A stretch of 64,000 nt of DNA from Verrucomicrobiales bacterium (GTDB taxonomy: Bacteria; Verrucomicrobiota; Verrucomicrobiia; Verrucomicrobiales; DEV007), in assembly GCA_029213005.1 (NCBI GenBank), contig JARGPI010000006.1:62001-126000 (forward strand), written 5' to 3'. The translations under genes and the position numbers were made by a program. The notes beneath the pieces are model-generated. The model made no database searches. It was not told the DNA's origin and was given only the letters and a program-made list of their open reading frames with translations. Positions 51,910 through 60,919 of the stretch are shown here, one piece after another (position 1 is the stretch's first letter; each line of letters opens with the position of its first letter).

Positions 51910-53880
51910 CTATAGCAGCCCCGGATCTTTATCTACTTTAATAATTACGGCGAACTTCGTGCTGTCTGAAATCTCATTCAGGCAGAGCTCTCCACTTGAG
52001 ATTTTTCCATTCGCCAATGTGACTTTGGAAGAAGCCTCGACCCGGTGGGGCTGAACTTTTTCAATTTGAAACCGAACAGCACACCCCGGAGCTACCGCTT
52101 TTCTGACTTCGTGAGCAACCCGCCCCATCGTATACCGGGGATTGATTTCACAAATCGGGCGGAACGCCAAATTGCCGTTGGAATCTTTGTATAGATAAGA
52201 ATCGATCCCGACGGGCCCGGAATACTTCATCCCCATGAACCGCTCGGATACCGCTCGCATCATTGGACTCGACACATCGAAATAAGGAAGGGCTTCATTC
52301 ATTAAAAACCGGCTGATTTCTTCCGGCAGCCCCTTGCAAAACTTGGGAACACTCACACTTCCTGAATACCTTCCGGTAGGGCCGACTAGCTGGCGAATCA
52401 GTCCGACCTGAACCATTTTCGCCTCCTTAATCTCAAATTGGACCGAAAAATCAAAGGCTCGGTCATGAGCGGGCTCAACTAACAGTCCATCGCCTGCCTT
52501 TAGCCAGTCACGGGAAACTTTCAGCGTTTCTTCCCGCGAACGGCAAAATCTAACCCCGCGTCCCGCTGCGGCGATGGAGCGCTTCAAGACATTGCCGGAT
52601 TCCGAAGCAACCTTTTCCACCTCATTTTCAGAAAAACAAATCTTAGATCTACCCATCCACTCCCCGAATACCCCGGCTTGGTTCACCTTTGAAAATAACG
52701 CGCGCCAATCATCATTCCAAAGTTCATCTTCGGAATACATTCCGAATCGGCGGGGCTGATCCGGTGCCACTGACCATGGTTTAAAAGAACTCAATTTTCT
52801 GTTCGTGAGGGAGGTGCCGCTGGCTACGTTTCCGTTTCCATCCAGTTTCTCAATCTCGGGCAGCTGAAACCCGGCGCTTCTTAAACGTTCCAAATGCTCA
52901 AGACTTGGTGGTTTTCTCATCAGGACGACATCATCCTGCCGAGACAGAAATATCATGAGTATCTCAAGATCATTTATTAAAGATTCAATCTTGGAATCCG
53001 GCTGATAGAAATCACCGCCTGATGCAATCGAATCCTCTGCATCAGGATTAAAATAGAAAACGTTGGGAGAGCGCCCTTTTGACTTCTCGTATACCGTAAG
53101 ATTTCGGACGAATGCTTCGCTGAGTCCTGCGTCCCTTCTTCCCTCTCCATTAAAATCAATCCCATTTCCCTTGGCCCGGCTTGGAGAAAGCGGAAGAGAC
53201 AGGCAACTCCGGTAGGCATCCCAATCGGACTTTTCCGGATCTTTCCAATACCGGAACCACTTCAATCCGTATCCAACGTGCTCAATCTCATCACGGTAGA
53301 TTTTCTCCATAATTCGAGCGGTGCGGGGATCACCAGCCTCTTTCATAATCGCGCCGAAATGCCTCGAATAATCCAGATTAGCCTGCTCGAAGGTCAAACT
53401 GAGCCGCGACACATAATCGAATGGGGTTTCCATCGTCGAAACGGTGTCCCAGAAAAAACGACTCACCGGAAACTCACCAAGTGTGACCCCACATTCCTTC
53501 ATCCGCCCCAAATACCAAAGGGTATGCTTCTGCTCCTCCTGCAGGGTTTTGAATAATCCCTTCCTGAATTCAACGGGAGCATTGGGAAATTTTAAGAGAG
53601 CCAGCGCCATCAACTCCGCCGCCAGAAGCTCATGGTTGGCAAAAAAATGAAGAAGCGTTCCCCGGTTTTTGTCATCAACCAAACTGGAGCGGGAAGGCAG
53701 GGAAGCCCGCGCCGCTTTTTCCACGGAATCAAGCAACATCGAATCGGGGCGCCCCGGGATCAAATCCCCGCTAACACTGGCCTGTTGAATATCAAACTCG
53801 ATCGTTTCAGTGGAGAGCCTAAGTTTTTCATCCAGGTTGGTGCTGAATAGTACTTTTTCCGCGTATTCGTTGACGTTCAA
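51910..53880 (-). CDS. Fusion of a DUF455 ferritin-like domain with an ATP-grasp-like domain
   Basis: 656 residues starting at TTG 53880. Residues 1-230 are a DUF455/MiaE-like ferritin fold with a di-iron set: NHELLAAELMALALL, FKTLQEEQKHTLW, SLTFEQANLDYSRHF and KIYRDEIEHVGYGLKWF. The part after about residue 370 looks ATP-grasp: LKRSIAAAGRGVRF, VEPAHDRAFDFSVQFE, YSGPVGIDSYLYKD and ICEINPRYTMGRVAHEV (metal-binding Glu and Asn). Ferritin-like oxygenase or hydroxylase and ATP-dependent carboxylate-amine ligase activities together suggest a biosynthetic or modification enzyme. Substrate unknown. Confidence 0.72.
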   Translation of the reverse strand: MNVNEYAEKVLFSTNLDEKLRLSTETIEFDIQQASVSGDLIPGRPDSMLLDSVEKAARASLPSRSSLVDDKNRGTLLHFFANHELLAAELMALALLKFPNAPVEFRKGLFKTLQEEQKHTLWYLGRMKECGVTLGEFPVSRFFWDTVSTMETPFDYVSRLSLTFEQANLDYSRHFGAIMKEAGDPRTARIMEKIYRDEIEHVGYGLKWFRYWKDPEKSDWDAYRSCLSLPLSPSRAKGNGIDFNGEGRRDAGLSEAFVRNLTVYEKSKGRSPNVFYFNPDAEDSIASGGDFYQPDSKIESLINDLEILMIFLSRQDDVVLMRKPPSLEHLERLRSAGFQLPEIEKLDGNGNVASGTSLTNRKLSSFKPWSVAPDQPRRFGMYSEDELWNDDWRALFSKVNQAGVFGEWMGRSKICFSENEVEKVASESGNVLKRSIAAAGRGVRFCRSREETLKVSRDWLKAGDGLLVEPAHDRAFDFSVQFEIKEAKMVQVGLIRQLVGPTGRYSGSVSVPKFCKGLPEEISRFLMNEALPYFDVSSPMMRAVSERFMGMKYSGPVGIDSYLYKDSNGNLAFRPICEINPRYTMGRVAHEVRKAVAPGCAVRFQIEKVQPHRVEASSKVTLANGKISSGELCLNEISDSTKFAVIIKVDKDPGLL

Positions 53881-53960
53881 TTCAGTTGGATTTGATTGGT
53901 TGACCCTTTCGGACCCCTGAGCGAATCTCTGGGGCTCTCTGCATCTGCATCCTTTACAAT

Positions 53961-55697
53961 ATGCTCAAAGCTCTCACAAAGTTCCCTCTCTTCGCCTGGT
54001 TTGGCAAGGTCTGGAAGGGTCTCTCTGAAAAATTCGGAGGCGGAAAAACCGGTGACCATAAATCCCTAACGATAAAGATCGTTTTCGGGATTCTCGCCAT
54101 CGGTATGGCACTGACCTTCAATACCGCGTTCCAACAATACGCTGACGAGAGCCAAAAATTGGTCGAAGCAGGAGCCGAAGCGAATCTTCAGGATTACCCG
54201 GGCATGCTTCCGATGGCCGGGAAAGGCGTCGGCGCAGCGATGGCTCTGATTGCGTTTTTTGTCAGTCTCTGGATTCGAGAGAGCGGCAGGATGGTAACGA
54301 GACACCGACTGCTCACCATCGCGCTGTGGGTAGCCTGTCTTGGCGGGCTCCTCGCCTGGCTACCTACCGACATCATCGCTACGCAAAGTGCTCTTGCCGG
54401 AAAGGCTCTCGCCGGGGAAAATTCGTCAATTCCTGCTTATGTCGGGAAAATCGTCCTGATCGGCTTTTTAATCATCAGTCCGCCCATCGTCGTCCAGATG
54501 TTCTTCCGTCTCGGCTTGATGGATCAGTATGTGGTCAAAGCCTTCCTCTCTCCATTTACCTTTTGTATGATGGCCTTTACCTCCATCTGGTTGATCTTCG
54601 ACTTCACCGATAATGGACCGGCCTTCAGTGGACTTCCTTTCAGCCGATTGGCCGAGTTTTATATTGTTCAATTTCCTTATGTGATCCTCTTCGTCCTGCC
54701 CATCGTGATACTGCTTTCGCTGCTCTTTGCGCTTTCCACGATGTCAAAATCCAATGAGCTGATCAGCATGATCAGCGCCGGGAGGTCGGTGCTGAGAATT
54801 CTCGCCCCATTACTCTTTATCGGAGTCTACACCTCAGTAATTTCTCTTGCCCTTAAATATGACTGGGCACCCCGCGCCGTTGGCCTGAAAGAAGCGATTT
54901 TACAAAATGCGTTGAGTGATCAGGCAGCAAAACACTCCAACTCCCCCCCACCGGCTAAAGGCCTCTGGTCAAAGTCCGGATGGATGCACGTCAATGATTT
55001 CGCCTCCCGGACGTGGTTTGTCGGTTTAGTACCCTGGGAATTGAGTAAACCGATGGGGAATGTGATCATCTGGAAACGTGACGCTGAAGGCCAACCCATC
55101 ACGATGTGGCAGGCACGCGAGGCCAGCTGGAACTGGGAAAGCGAGACCAGCGACTGGACCCTGAAAAATGGGAGAGTCTGGAATTACCACAAAGACAAAA
55201 TTCCCCGCCCTGTCCCATTCGACACTTTAACTCTCTCTGACTGGAACGAAACGCCCTGGAAAGTGCTCAGCTCCTCTCAAAACCCGGAATTTCTCGGGAT
55301 GCCGGGTTTGAAAATGTATCTCAACGCCAATCGCGAAATGGCTGATAAGGATCTCGCTTCTTTCCGAACCAATCTTTGGAATATATTTGCCGAACCGGCG
55401 ACTTGTTTTGCGATGGTCCTGGTCGCAGCCCCTCTCGGGATCGTTTATTCGCGGAAGGGCGTCCTCGGCGGAGTGACTGCGGCGGTTATTATTTTCGCCC
55501 TCATGTACATCATGAAAGGCACCACCATGGCACTTGGCCAGGGCAATCGCATCTCACCGTTTATGGGCGCATGGGTTTGCAATTTTATCGTCGCCGGTAT
55601 AGGCATCGTCCTCCTCTGGTTCAGAAGCCGGAACCGGGATGTCCCGAAATTGAGCAAAGTCCTCCTTTTTCTCGTGACCTTCGGGAAAGTTCGGTGA
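53961..55697 (+). CDS. LptF/LptG-family permease with an extended N-terminus
   Basis: 578 residues. The C-terminal two thirds fits the LptF/LptG (YjgP/YjgQ) fold: LMDQYVVKAFLSPFTFCMMAFTSIW starts the core, then a jelly-roll periplasmic domain (DFASRTWFVGLVPWELSK region), and C-terminal helices (LWNIFAEPATCFAMVLVAAPLG). The first roughly 170 residues carry extra membrane helices (IVFGILAIGMALTF, GVGAAMALIAFFVSLW, LLTIALWVACLGGLLAWL, IVLIGFLIISPPIVV) not found in classical LptG. It would take part in lipopolysaccharide export. No lptB, lptC or lptD is in the window. Confidence 0.82.
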   Translation: MLKALTKFPLFAWFGKVWKGLSEKFGGGKTGDHKSLTIKIVFGILAIGMALTFNTAFQQYADESQKLVEAGAEANLQDYPGMLPMAGKGVGAAMALIAFFVSLWIRESGRMVTRHRLLTIALWVACLGGLLAWLPTDIIATQSALAGKALAGENSSIPAYVGKIVLIGFLIISPPIVVQMFFRLGLMDQYVVKAFLSPFTFCMMAFTSIWLIFDFTDNGPAFSGLPFSRLAEFYIVQFPYVILFVLPIVILLSLLFALSTMSKSNELISMISAGRSVLRILAPLLFIGVYTSVISLALKYDWAPRAVGLKEAILQNALSDQAAKHSNSPPPAKGLWSKSGWMHVNDFASRTWFVGLVPWELSKPMGNVIIWKRDAEGQPITMWQAREASWNWESETSDWTLKNGRVWNYHKDKIPRPVPFDTLTLSDWNETPWKVLSSSQNPEFLGMPGLKMYLNANREMADKDLASFRTNLWNIFAEPATCFAMVLVAAPLGIVYSRKGVLGGVTAAVIIFALMYIMKGTTMALGQGNRISPFMGAWVCNFIVAGIGIVLLWFRSRNRDVPKLSKVLLFLVTFGKVR

Positions 55698-55756
55698 TTT
55701 AAGACCTTTCAGATTGAAAAAAATCTCAATCTGTCGCAAAGATTGCTTCGGAAATT

Positions 55757-56344
55757 ATGTCTATCATCGTCGATTGGAAAATTAAGCCCCGGTCGGGCGT
55801 GTGCTTTCATTCTGAAAAGGAATTCGAAGACGAGGAGCCATTCTATACCTGCATATTCGATGACCCCGAATCGGACGGTTTCCTTCGGAGAGATTTCAGC
55901 GTCGAGTCCTGGAAATTGATTGCAAAAGACCTTCAACCCTCCCCTTTTTCCTTCTGGAAATCGGAATACCGGAAAATCGAAGGCAAAGCGAAACAGGAGG
56001 CAGTGAAGCAGAACTCGGCAGAAGCGATGCTTCACCGGATGATCGAAGAAGATGACCCCGCCACGGAGAATGCCCGCTATATTTTGGCGCTCATGCTTGA
56101 GAGAAAGAAAATTTTGGTACCCACTGAGACCAAAGAGACAGAGAGCCGAAAGCTCCTTTTCTATGAGCACAAAGATACCGGCTCAGTCTACATCGTAACC
56201 GACCCCCAGCTTCATCTGGAACAGATCGGCTCCATTCAGGAGGAGGTCTCTCAACTTCTCGCCGATGAGGATAAGAAAAGCTCAGCTCCGAATCCCTCAG
56301 ACCATTCCGGCGAGCCGCCGAATCAGGAAAGCGATCCCAACTGA
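55757..56344 (+). CDS. Conserved-looking protein of unknown function
   Basis: 195 residues. MSIIVDWKIKPRSGVCFHSE and EFEDEEPFYTCIFDD, then GFLRRDFSVESWK, make a recognisable N-terminal block that I recall from verrucomicrobial and planctomycetal proteins without known function. A middle helical block (DDPATENARYILALMLERKK) and a charged Glu/Asp/Pro tail follow. It is 59 bp after the LptG-like gene. Its 3' end overlaps the convergent small membrane protein gene by 48 bp. No catalytic residues identified. Confidence 0.65.
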   Translation: MSIIVDWKIKPRSGVCFHSEKEFEDEEPFYTCIFDDPESDGFLRRDFSVESWKLIAKDLQPSPFSFWKSEYRKIEGKAKQEAVKQNSAEAMLHRMIEEDDPATENARYILALMLERKKILVPTETKETESRKLLFYEHKDTGSVYIVTDPQLHLEQIGSIQEEVSQLLADEDKKSSAPNPSDHSGEPPNQESDPN

Positions 56345-56572
56345 ACCGAGCCCGAACAGAACCGTAAACAGCCCTCCGAGACCGAATAGGAGACGATTAC
56401 CCTGACCGGTAAAAAGCTTTCTGAAGGTGGGTGATTTTATCTTTTCCCAGACTCCGGGAGATAACTCACCAATCAGGTAGATTACAATTTTAAACAATCC
56501 GAGCGCTACCATGAGCCAACCGAGCCACATGATAATATCAGCTCCAACGTTCAGATCGATTAAGGCGGCCAT
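56297..56572 (-). CDS. Small two-helix membrane protein
   Basis: 91 residues: ADIIMWLGWLMVALGLFKIVIYLIGE is one membrane helix and LLFGLGGLFTVLFGLGSVGIAFLI a second. A short basic loop lies between (KIKSPTFRKLFTGQGNR). The pattern is coherent and in the correct position for a real gene, although its last 48 bp overlap the end of the convergent unknown gene. Function not known. Confidence 0.55.
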   Translation of the reverse strand: MAALIDLNVGADIIMWLGWLMVALGLFKIVIYLIGELSPGVWEKIKSPTFRKLFTGQGNRLLFGLGGLFTVLFGLGSVGIAFLIRRLAGMV

Positions 56573-56644
56573 TTGAAATTCAGAACAATGGGGCCTACAC
56601 CCTCAAGACATGATCCACGAGGTAAAAAGAAGTGTGGGTTAAAA

Positions 56645-56719
56645 TGGTAGCAGGAGGGAGATTTGAACTCCCGACAAAAGGCTTATGAGTCCTCTGCTCT
56701 ACCCCTGAGCTACCCTGCC
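56645..56719 (-). tRNA. tRNA-Met (anticodon CAT)
   Basis: A 75-nt cloverleaf on the minus strand with encoded CCA. The acceptor stem GGCAGGG/TCCTGCT has G-T pairs at both ends; the anticodon loop is GACTCATAAGC and the T-arm is TCGGGAGTTCAAATCTCCC. The anticodon CAT fits elongator Met. A tRNA-Ile with a modified CAT cannot be excluded from sequence alone. Confidence 0.9.
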
Positions 56720-56826
56720 ACATTATGTGTTGAGAAAACCCTGAAAACAAAAATTGTCAAGGTTTCTCGTTAGAAAAAATACGCATCTTTCGCATAAAAT
56801 CGAAAGAAAATTTCACATGGTTTTCC

Positions 56827-57249
56827 CTAAATCGAATACGCCGCCAGAATGTCATCAGGAATTGATACGCTCCGCCCAGTATCCGTCGAAACCATAACAT
56901 ATTCGAACCACCCTTGCGCGGAAATTTTTCCCGTTTTCTGCCTCGTGACCGAAAATTCCACATGGCAGGAACGGTCCGCAATTTTCGAAACTCTCGTCGC
57001 AACAATGACATGATCTCCCAGGAAAAGTTGCCTTTTGTGTTCGATATGAGCCACTTTCACAAACCAACTGAATCCCCGCTCCAGAAAGGCTGACATCGGC
57101 ATTTTGTAACAGCGCTCCATTTGATCAAATCGAGCAGCCAGAACGTAATCAAGAAATTTTGAATTATGAACATGCTGATTCATATCGATGTCATCCGGGC
57201 GGACAGCGACAATTGTCTCAAAGGTGGAAAACGAGCTCTCTGAATTCAT
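56827..57249 (-). CDS. Acyl-CoA thioesterase, hotdog fold
   Basis: A 4HBT-type hotdog: ETIVAVRPDDIDMNQHVHNSKFLDYVLAARFD contains the DxxxHVNN-like active-site segment, followed by SWFVKVAHIEHKRQLFLGD and VIVATRVSKIADRSCHVEFSV. Members hydrolyse acyl-CoA or acyl-ACP thioesters. I choose ATG 57249 to place the fold near the N-terminus; ATG 57291 would add 14 residues and is preceded by GGGAGG with almost no spacing. It follows the radical SAM gene on the same strand. Confidence 0.8.
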   Translation of the reverse strand: MNSESSFSTFETIVAVRPDDIDMNQHVHNSKFLDYVLAARFDQMERCYKMPMSAFLERGFSWFVKVAHIEHKRQLFLGDHVIVATRVSKIADRSCHVEFSVTRQKTGKISAQGWFEYVMVSTDTGRSVSIPDDILAAYSI

Positions 57250-57307
57250 ATCGGGTTTGAGGATTTTCCGGATACCATCTGATCCATTCATCCTCCCGCA
57301 ACGGCAA

Positions 57308-58387
57308 TCAATCAAAAAGTTCCAGTTGCCCGGGCAGTCTCCGCCTGAAGTGTTCGGTGGAGAGAGAAGGCACTCCAGCCCCAAACTTCATCCGCCGATG
57401 TGAGACCCTGAATATCGTATTTATCTGCTCAGCGATGATTCCTTTTCCTGACATACGCACCCCGAAATCACTGCTATTTAATTTTCCATCTCTCATTTCC
57501 CGAATTCTCCCCAAAACCATTTCCTTCTTTCCCGGGAAATTGCGGTCCAACCAGTCAGAAAAGATATCTTTAACTCCATGGGGGAGCCTCAAAACACTGT
57601 AGCCGGCAAATAACGCCCCGTGATCTCTGGCCGCCTCGAGCAAAGCCGGAATTTCATGGTCGTTCAGCCCGGGAATGACGGGGGCAAGCGAGATTCCCAC
57701 CGGGATACCCGCCTCGCTTAATTGCTGAATCGCTCTTAATCTCGCTTCCGGCCTCGAAGCCCTCGGCTCCAACACCCCTGCCAGCTCCCGGTCAAGACTG
57801 GTTAACGATATCGCCACGACCGACGCATTGAACCTGGCCAACTCGGAAAGATGATCGATATCCCTCGTGACCAAACTGTTCTTCGTGATGATGCCCACTG
57901 GATTCCGAAACTCGCTAAGGACCCGGAGACACTCCCTCGTGATTTGAAACTTTCTCTCAATCGGCTGATAACAGTCCGTCACTCCGCTGCAGGCAAGACT
58001 GCGGGGACTCCAGCCCGGTTTGGCCAGCTCCCTTTCGAGAAGATCAGGAGCCTCACTTTTCACCATTAATTTCGTCTCAAAATCGAGTCCCGCATTAAAC
58101 CCGAGATACTCGTGATACGGTCTCGCGTAACAGTAAGCACATCCATGTTCGCAACCTCGATAAGGATTCAAACTGAATGAGAACCCCAAATCCGGGCTCG
58201 AATTCTGAGTTATGATCTGCTGGGTATCATCACGGAAACACTTTGTTTCAGGTCGCCTGATCTCGAAATCAGGATCACTAGCTGCCATTTCCTCGAAAAG
58301 CCCCGGATCAAGCTCAACCCTTTGCCGCTCGAATCGATTTCCAGGTTCCAGACCGGTCCCTCTCCCCTTCGAATTATTAAACTGCAT
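57308..58387 (-). CDS. PA0069-family radical SAM protein
   Basis: 359 residues. The radical SAM cluster C-x3-C-x2-C is in SLNPYRGCEHGCAYCYARPYHEY. SGVTDCYQPIERKFQITRECL, ITKNSLVTRDIDHL and SLTSLDRELAGVLEPRASRPEARL match the PA0069/Rv2578c group, which resembles spore photoproduct lyase-like enzymes with unknown substrate. The N-terminus has ETKCFRDDTQQIITQNSSPD. The stop is 58 bp before the thioesterase start at 57249 (17 bp before the alternative start at 57291), so the two may be co-transcribed. Confidence 0.88.
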   Translation of the reverse strand: MQFNNSKGRGTGLEPGNRFERQRVELDPGLFEEMAASDPDFEIRRPETKCFRDDTQQIITQNSSPDLGFSFSLNPYRGCEHGCAYCYARPYHEYLGFNAGLDFETKLMVKSEAPDLLERELAKPGWSPRSLACSGVTDCYQPIERKFQITRECLRVLSEFRNPVGIITKNSLVTRDIDHLSELARFNASVVAISLTSLDRELAGVLEPRASRPEARLRAIQQLSEAGIPVGISLAPVIPGLNDHEIPALLEAARDHGALFAGYSVLRLPHGVKDIFSDWLDRNFPGKKEMVLGRIREMRDGKLNSSDFGVRMSGKGIIAEQINTIFRVSHRRMKFGAGVPSLSTEHFRRRLPGQLELFD

Positions 58388-58502
58388 AATTAATGTTCAC
58401 CCGAACATTAATTACTTAGCAAGTCCACACAAGCGAAAAACTTGTTCAAATTTACAACTACAAAGCGACCGACCTTCGCCATTCACTGATTTTGCCGAAC
58501 CC

Positions 58503-58530
58503 AAAAAAACCGGGCGATTTCCCGCCCGGC
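58503..58530 (-). terminator. Intrinsic terminator for the sigma/anti-sigma operon
   Basis: Read on the minus strand, CCGGGCG (from 58529 to 58523) pairs with CGCCCGG (58516 to 58510) across a 6-nt loop. Seven T residues follow (58509 to 58503). This is a standard Rho-independent signal located 41 bp after the anti-sigma gene stop. Confidence 0.9.
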
Positions 58531-58570
58531 TCTTATTGATCTCAAAAAAAACTGCTTATCTACAAAAATA

Positions 58571-59974
58571 TCAATTCGTCGGTTCACCGTATCGCTCGAG
58601 CAAATCGTTCAACTTCACTCGAAGCACATTCGCATCAACCGGAGTATGGTTAATCGAATCAGCGAGACTTTTAATCTCTGAACGCAGGCCCAGATAAACG
58701 GTTGAAAGATCGGCACCTGACATCTGATCGGCATCCGCTTTGAAAGGCATCAGATCCTGAGTGTCAAAATCAGCACCTGCAGGGAAAGTCAAAATCCCCT
58801 GATAGATTACACTCTCAAGCCCATCGTTGTGATGGAGACGATCCATCAACATAAAGGAACGAGCACTGTTGCCGTCTACCAGACCATAACGGATCGCGTA
58901 GGAAGATTCACCGCTCTTTTCCTGAGGAAAGTAAGACCCAACCAAAGAGTATGGAGCCCGGAGCGCTGGACTGTTTTCTATCGACGTATCTAATGAGACA
59001 TTCATCATACCACTGTTTCCGGCAGGATCGAAGGCGGAGACATCGACCATGTCAACATCAGCCAGTTCGAAGTCCTCAATTGGCTGATTCAATTCATCCA
59101 GCAACTGCAAATTGAATGGCGACTCAACCGGGGCCTTCGCCACTTCAGCAGGCTTGTCACCTGGATCAAACCACTTGTGGTCATCCGAGGAGAAACCCGT
59201 AATCGGAGCCGTCGCAAGATTACTATTCCCGGATCCTGAATTACTCAACATACCTCCAACCACCAGCAGACCAGCTAACACTGCGGCAAGGCTGATCAGG
59301 ATCGGGCCGCGGTTTTTCACGGCACGAGCGGAACTTTGTGATGCCTGAGCAAAATTAACCGAGACAACATTTTCTTCACCGGTTGCTTCAACCAGGGAGA
59401 ACTCATGGTCAGGAGCCGAAAGCTCTGATTTCCACTCTTTCTCCAATCCTTCTGACAACAGGCTGACAAAAGCATGGGTTTCACCCAACTCCTTTTTCGC
59501 CTCTGCGGAATATTTGATTTTTGCCTCAAACTCATCCGCCTCAACTCCGGAAAGCTCGCCTAATGCATAATCAGTAAACGCCGGCACATCGAGATCAATT
59601 GATTCGTGGGACCGCCATTCCTCATCAAGACTGCTCGAAAGCAGCCCCATCATTTCCTCGATGCCTGCCAACTCAGCGGCGAATTCTTCAGATCCGGCAA
59701 TTTGCGATTCGATCGTATCAAGCTCGTCATCCTCCAACTCGCCGAGAGCATAACTCGTCAACAGACTTGATTCACGATCAACAGCCTGACTGGTCGCCAA
59801 CTCGTCCGAGAAAGCATCTTTCAAGAGACTCATCATCGCCTCCGTGTCATCAAGTTCCTTCCGGGCACAAGGGTCCGCAAGCATTGCTTCGAATGCTTCC
59901 ATTTCCCCGCTATCCAACTCACCCGCCGCATAGGCGGTGAATCTGGGGTTATCTAGGTCTTTTGAATGGTTCAT
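58571..59974 (-). CDS. Anti-sigma-like membrane protein with three N-terminal repeats
   Basis: 467 residues. Three repeats of about 61 residues start near residues 11, 71 and 132: RFTAYAAGELDSGEMEAFEA, then LLTSYALGELEDDELDTIES, and PAFTDYALGELSGVEADEFE. Each resembles a single N-terminal anti-sigma-like ALGELD unit but lacks zinc ligands. A transmembrane helix lies at about 224-243 (ILISLAAVLAGLLVVGGML). The remaining roughly 220 residues are extracytoplasmic. It directly follows the ECF sigma gene (76 bp) on the same strand, so it is probably its regulator. The tandem repeats are unusual. Confidence 0.72.
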   Translation of the reverse strand: MNHSKDLDNPRFTAYAAGELDSGEMEAFEAMLADPCARKELDDTEAMMSLLKDAFSDELATSQAVDRESSLLTSYALGELEDDELDTIESQIAGSEEFAAELAGIEEMMGLLSSSLDEEWRSHESIDLDVPAFTDYALGELSGVEADEFEAKIKYSAEAKKELGETHAFVSLLSEGLEKEWKSELSAPDHEFSLVEATGEENVVSVNFAQASQSSARAVKNRGPILISLAAVLAGLLVVGGMLSNSGSGNSNLATAPITGFSSDDHKWFDPGDKPAEVAKAPVESPFNLQLLDELNQPIEDFELADVDMVDVSAFDPAGNSGMMNVSLDTSIENSPALRAPYSLVGSYFPQEKSGESSYAIRYGLVDGNSARSFMLMDRLHHNDGLESVIYQGILTFPAGADFDTQDLMPFKADADQMSGADLSTVYLGLRSEIKSLADSINHTPVDANVLRVKLNDLLERYGEPTN

Positions 59975-60050
59975 TGGTATTAGGTAGCAGTGGCAAATGT
60001 GGTATGGTTGGTTGTTGTGGTAAGGATGTGGTGAAATTCGTTGAAAGTGG

Positions 60051-60668
60051 TTAACTCAACTCGACTCCCATTAAGGTTCGGAGTCGTTTGATTCCCGTAT
60101 GAATCAGGAACCCGACGTTACTCACGCTCAGGCCCGTGACTTCGGCGATCTCTTTATAACTGAGATCACCCTGAAATTTTAAACGGATCACTTCTTTCTG
60201 ATTGGTTGGTAACCGGTCAAGAAAGCGAAGTACTTCCGCGTGGCGTTCTTTGGAAACGGCGCTTTCCGCAGGAGAAGGAGTGGTGTCATTCAGATTCTCA
60301 AAAGCTTCTCCAGCTGATGTGAGCATTGGATTCTCTTTCCGGAGTACATCGATGGCCCGATTCCGGCAGACTGTATATAGCCAGCTTTTAAGTTTCCCTT
60401 TGATTAGATCAGGATCCTGCTTGTGAAGCTTAATAAAGGTGTCCTGTACGACATCCCGCGCTCTTTCCCAGTCTCCTCCAAGGAGACCCGCCGCATAACC
60501 GGTGAGAGGACCTTGAAAATCTTTCTGGGCTAGCTCGACGAGTTCTCTCGAGGTGACATGCATGTGATTTGTTGCAACTGCGGACATTTTATCTGGTAGG
60601 TGTGTGTTGGTTGTTGTTTCGGGGGTAGATGTTCCGGTGGTTTCATGATCTTTGACGCTTGTCCGCAT
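60051..60668 (-). CDS. ECF-type RNA polymerase sigma factor
   Basis: Region 2: FQGPLTGYAAGLLGGDWERARDVVQDTFIKLHKQDP and LKSWLYTVCRNRAIDVLRKE. Region 4: LPTNQKEVIRLKFQGDLSYKEIAEVTGLSVSNVGFLIHTGIKRLR. The sequence between fits an ECF sigma factor with a short linker. A polar N-terminal stretch of about 40 residues precedes it; ATG 60668 or the in-frame ATG 60587 may be used. The membrane anti-sigma-like protein lies downstream. Divergent from the NtrC-like gene across 251 bp of AT-rich DNA. Confidence 0.92.
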   Translation of the reverse strand: MRTSVKDHETTGTSTPETTTNTHLPDKMSAVATNHMHVTSRELVELAQKDFQGPLTGYAAGLLGGDWERARDVVQDTFIKLHKQDPDLIKGKLKSWLYTVCRNRAIDVLRKENPMLTSAGEAFENLNDTTPSPAESAVSKERHAEVLRFLDRLPTNQKEVIRLKFQGDLSYKEIAEVTGLSVSNVGFLIHTGIKRLRTLMGVELS

Positions 60669-60919
60669 AGTCTTATTAGTTTTTTTCGAAATTAAATTTA
60701 CCTCTGTTTTTTTAAAAAAGCGAACATTAGAATTAAATTTTATAAAATTATTAGTTTTGATTGATCTCCAACTTTCGTGTCAGAACTGCGGAGAATCCCT
60801 GCTATCTATTACCAAAAAGGAACTTTTTTCAGATTTGAGAATGTTTTAAGTTGAATTACTTAAGGAATCCGTAGTATTAAGTCATCTACATATCTAATTC
60901 TGAAATAGATCACTCAAAG
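60669..60919. other. AT-rich divergent intergenic region
   Basis: A 251-bp AT-rich gap between the ECF sigma gene (minus) and the NtrC-like gene (plus) that should hold both promoters. Several A/T runs are seen, but no clear -35/-10 pair, no LexA-type box and no stable inverted repeat was found by eye. Confidence 0.5.
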
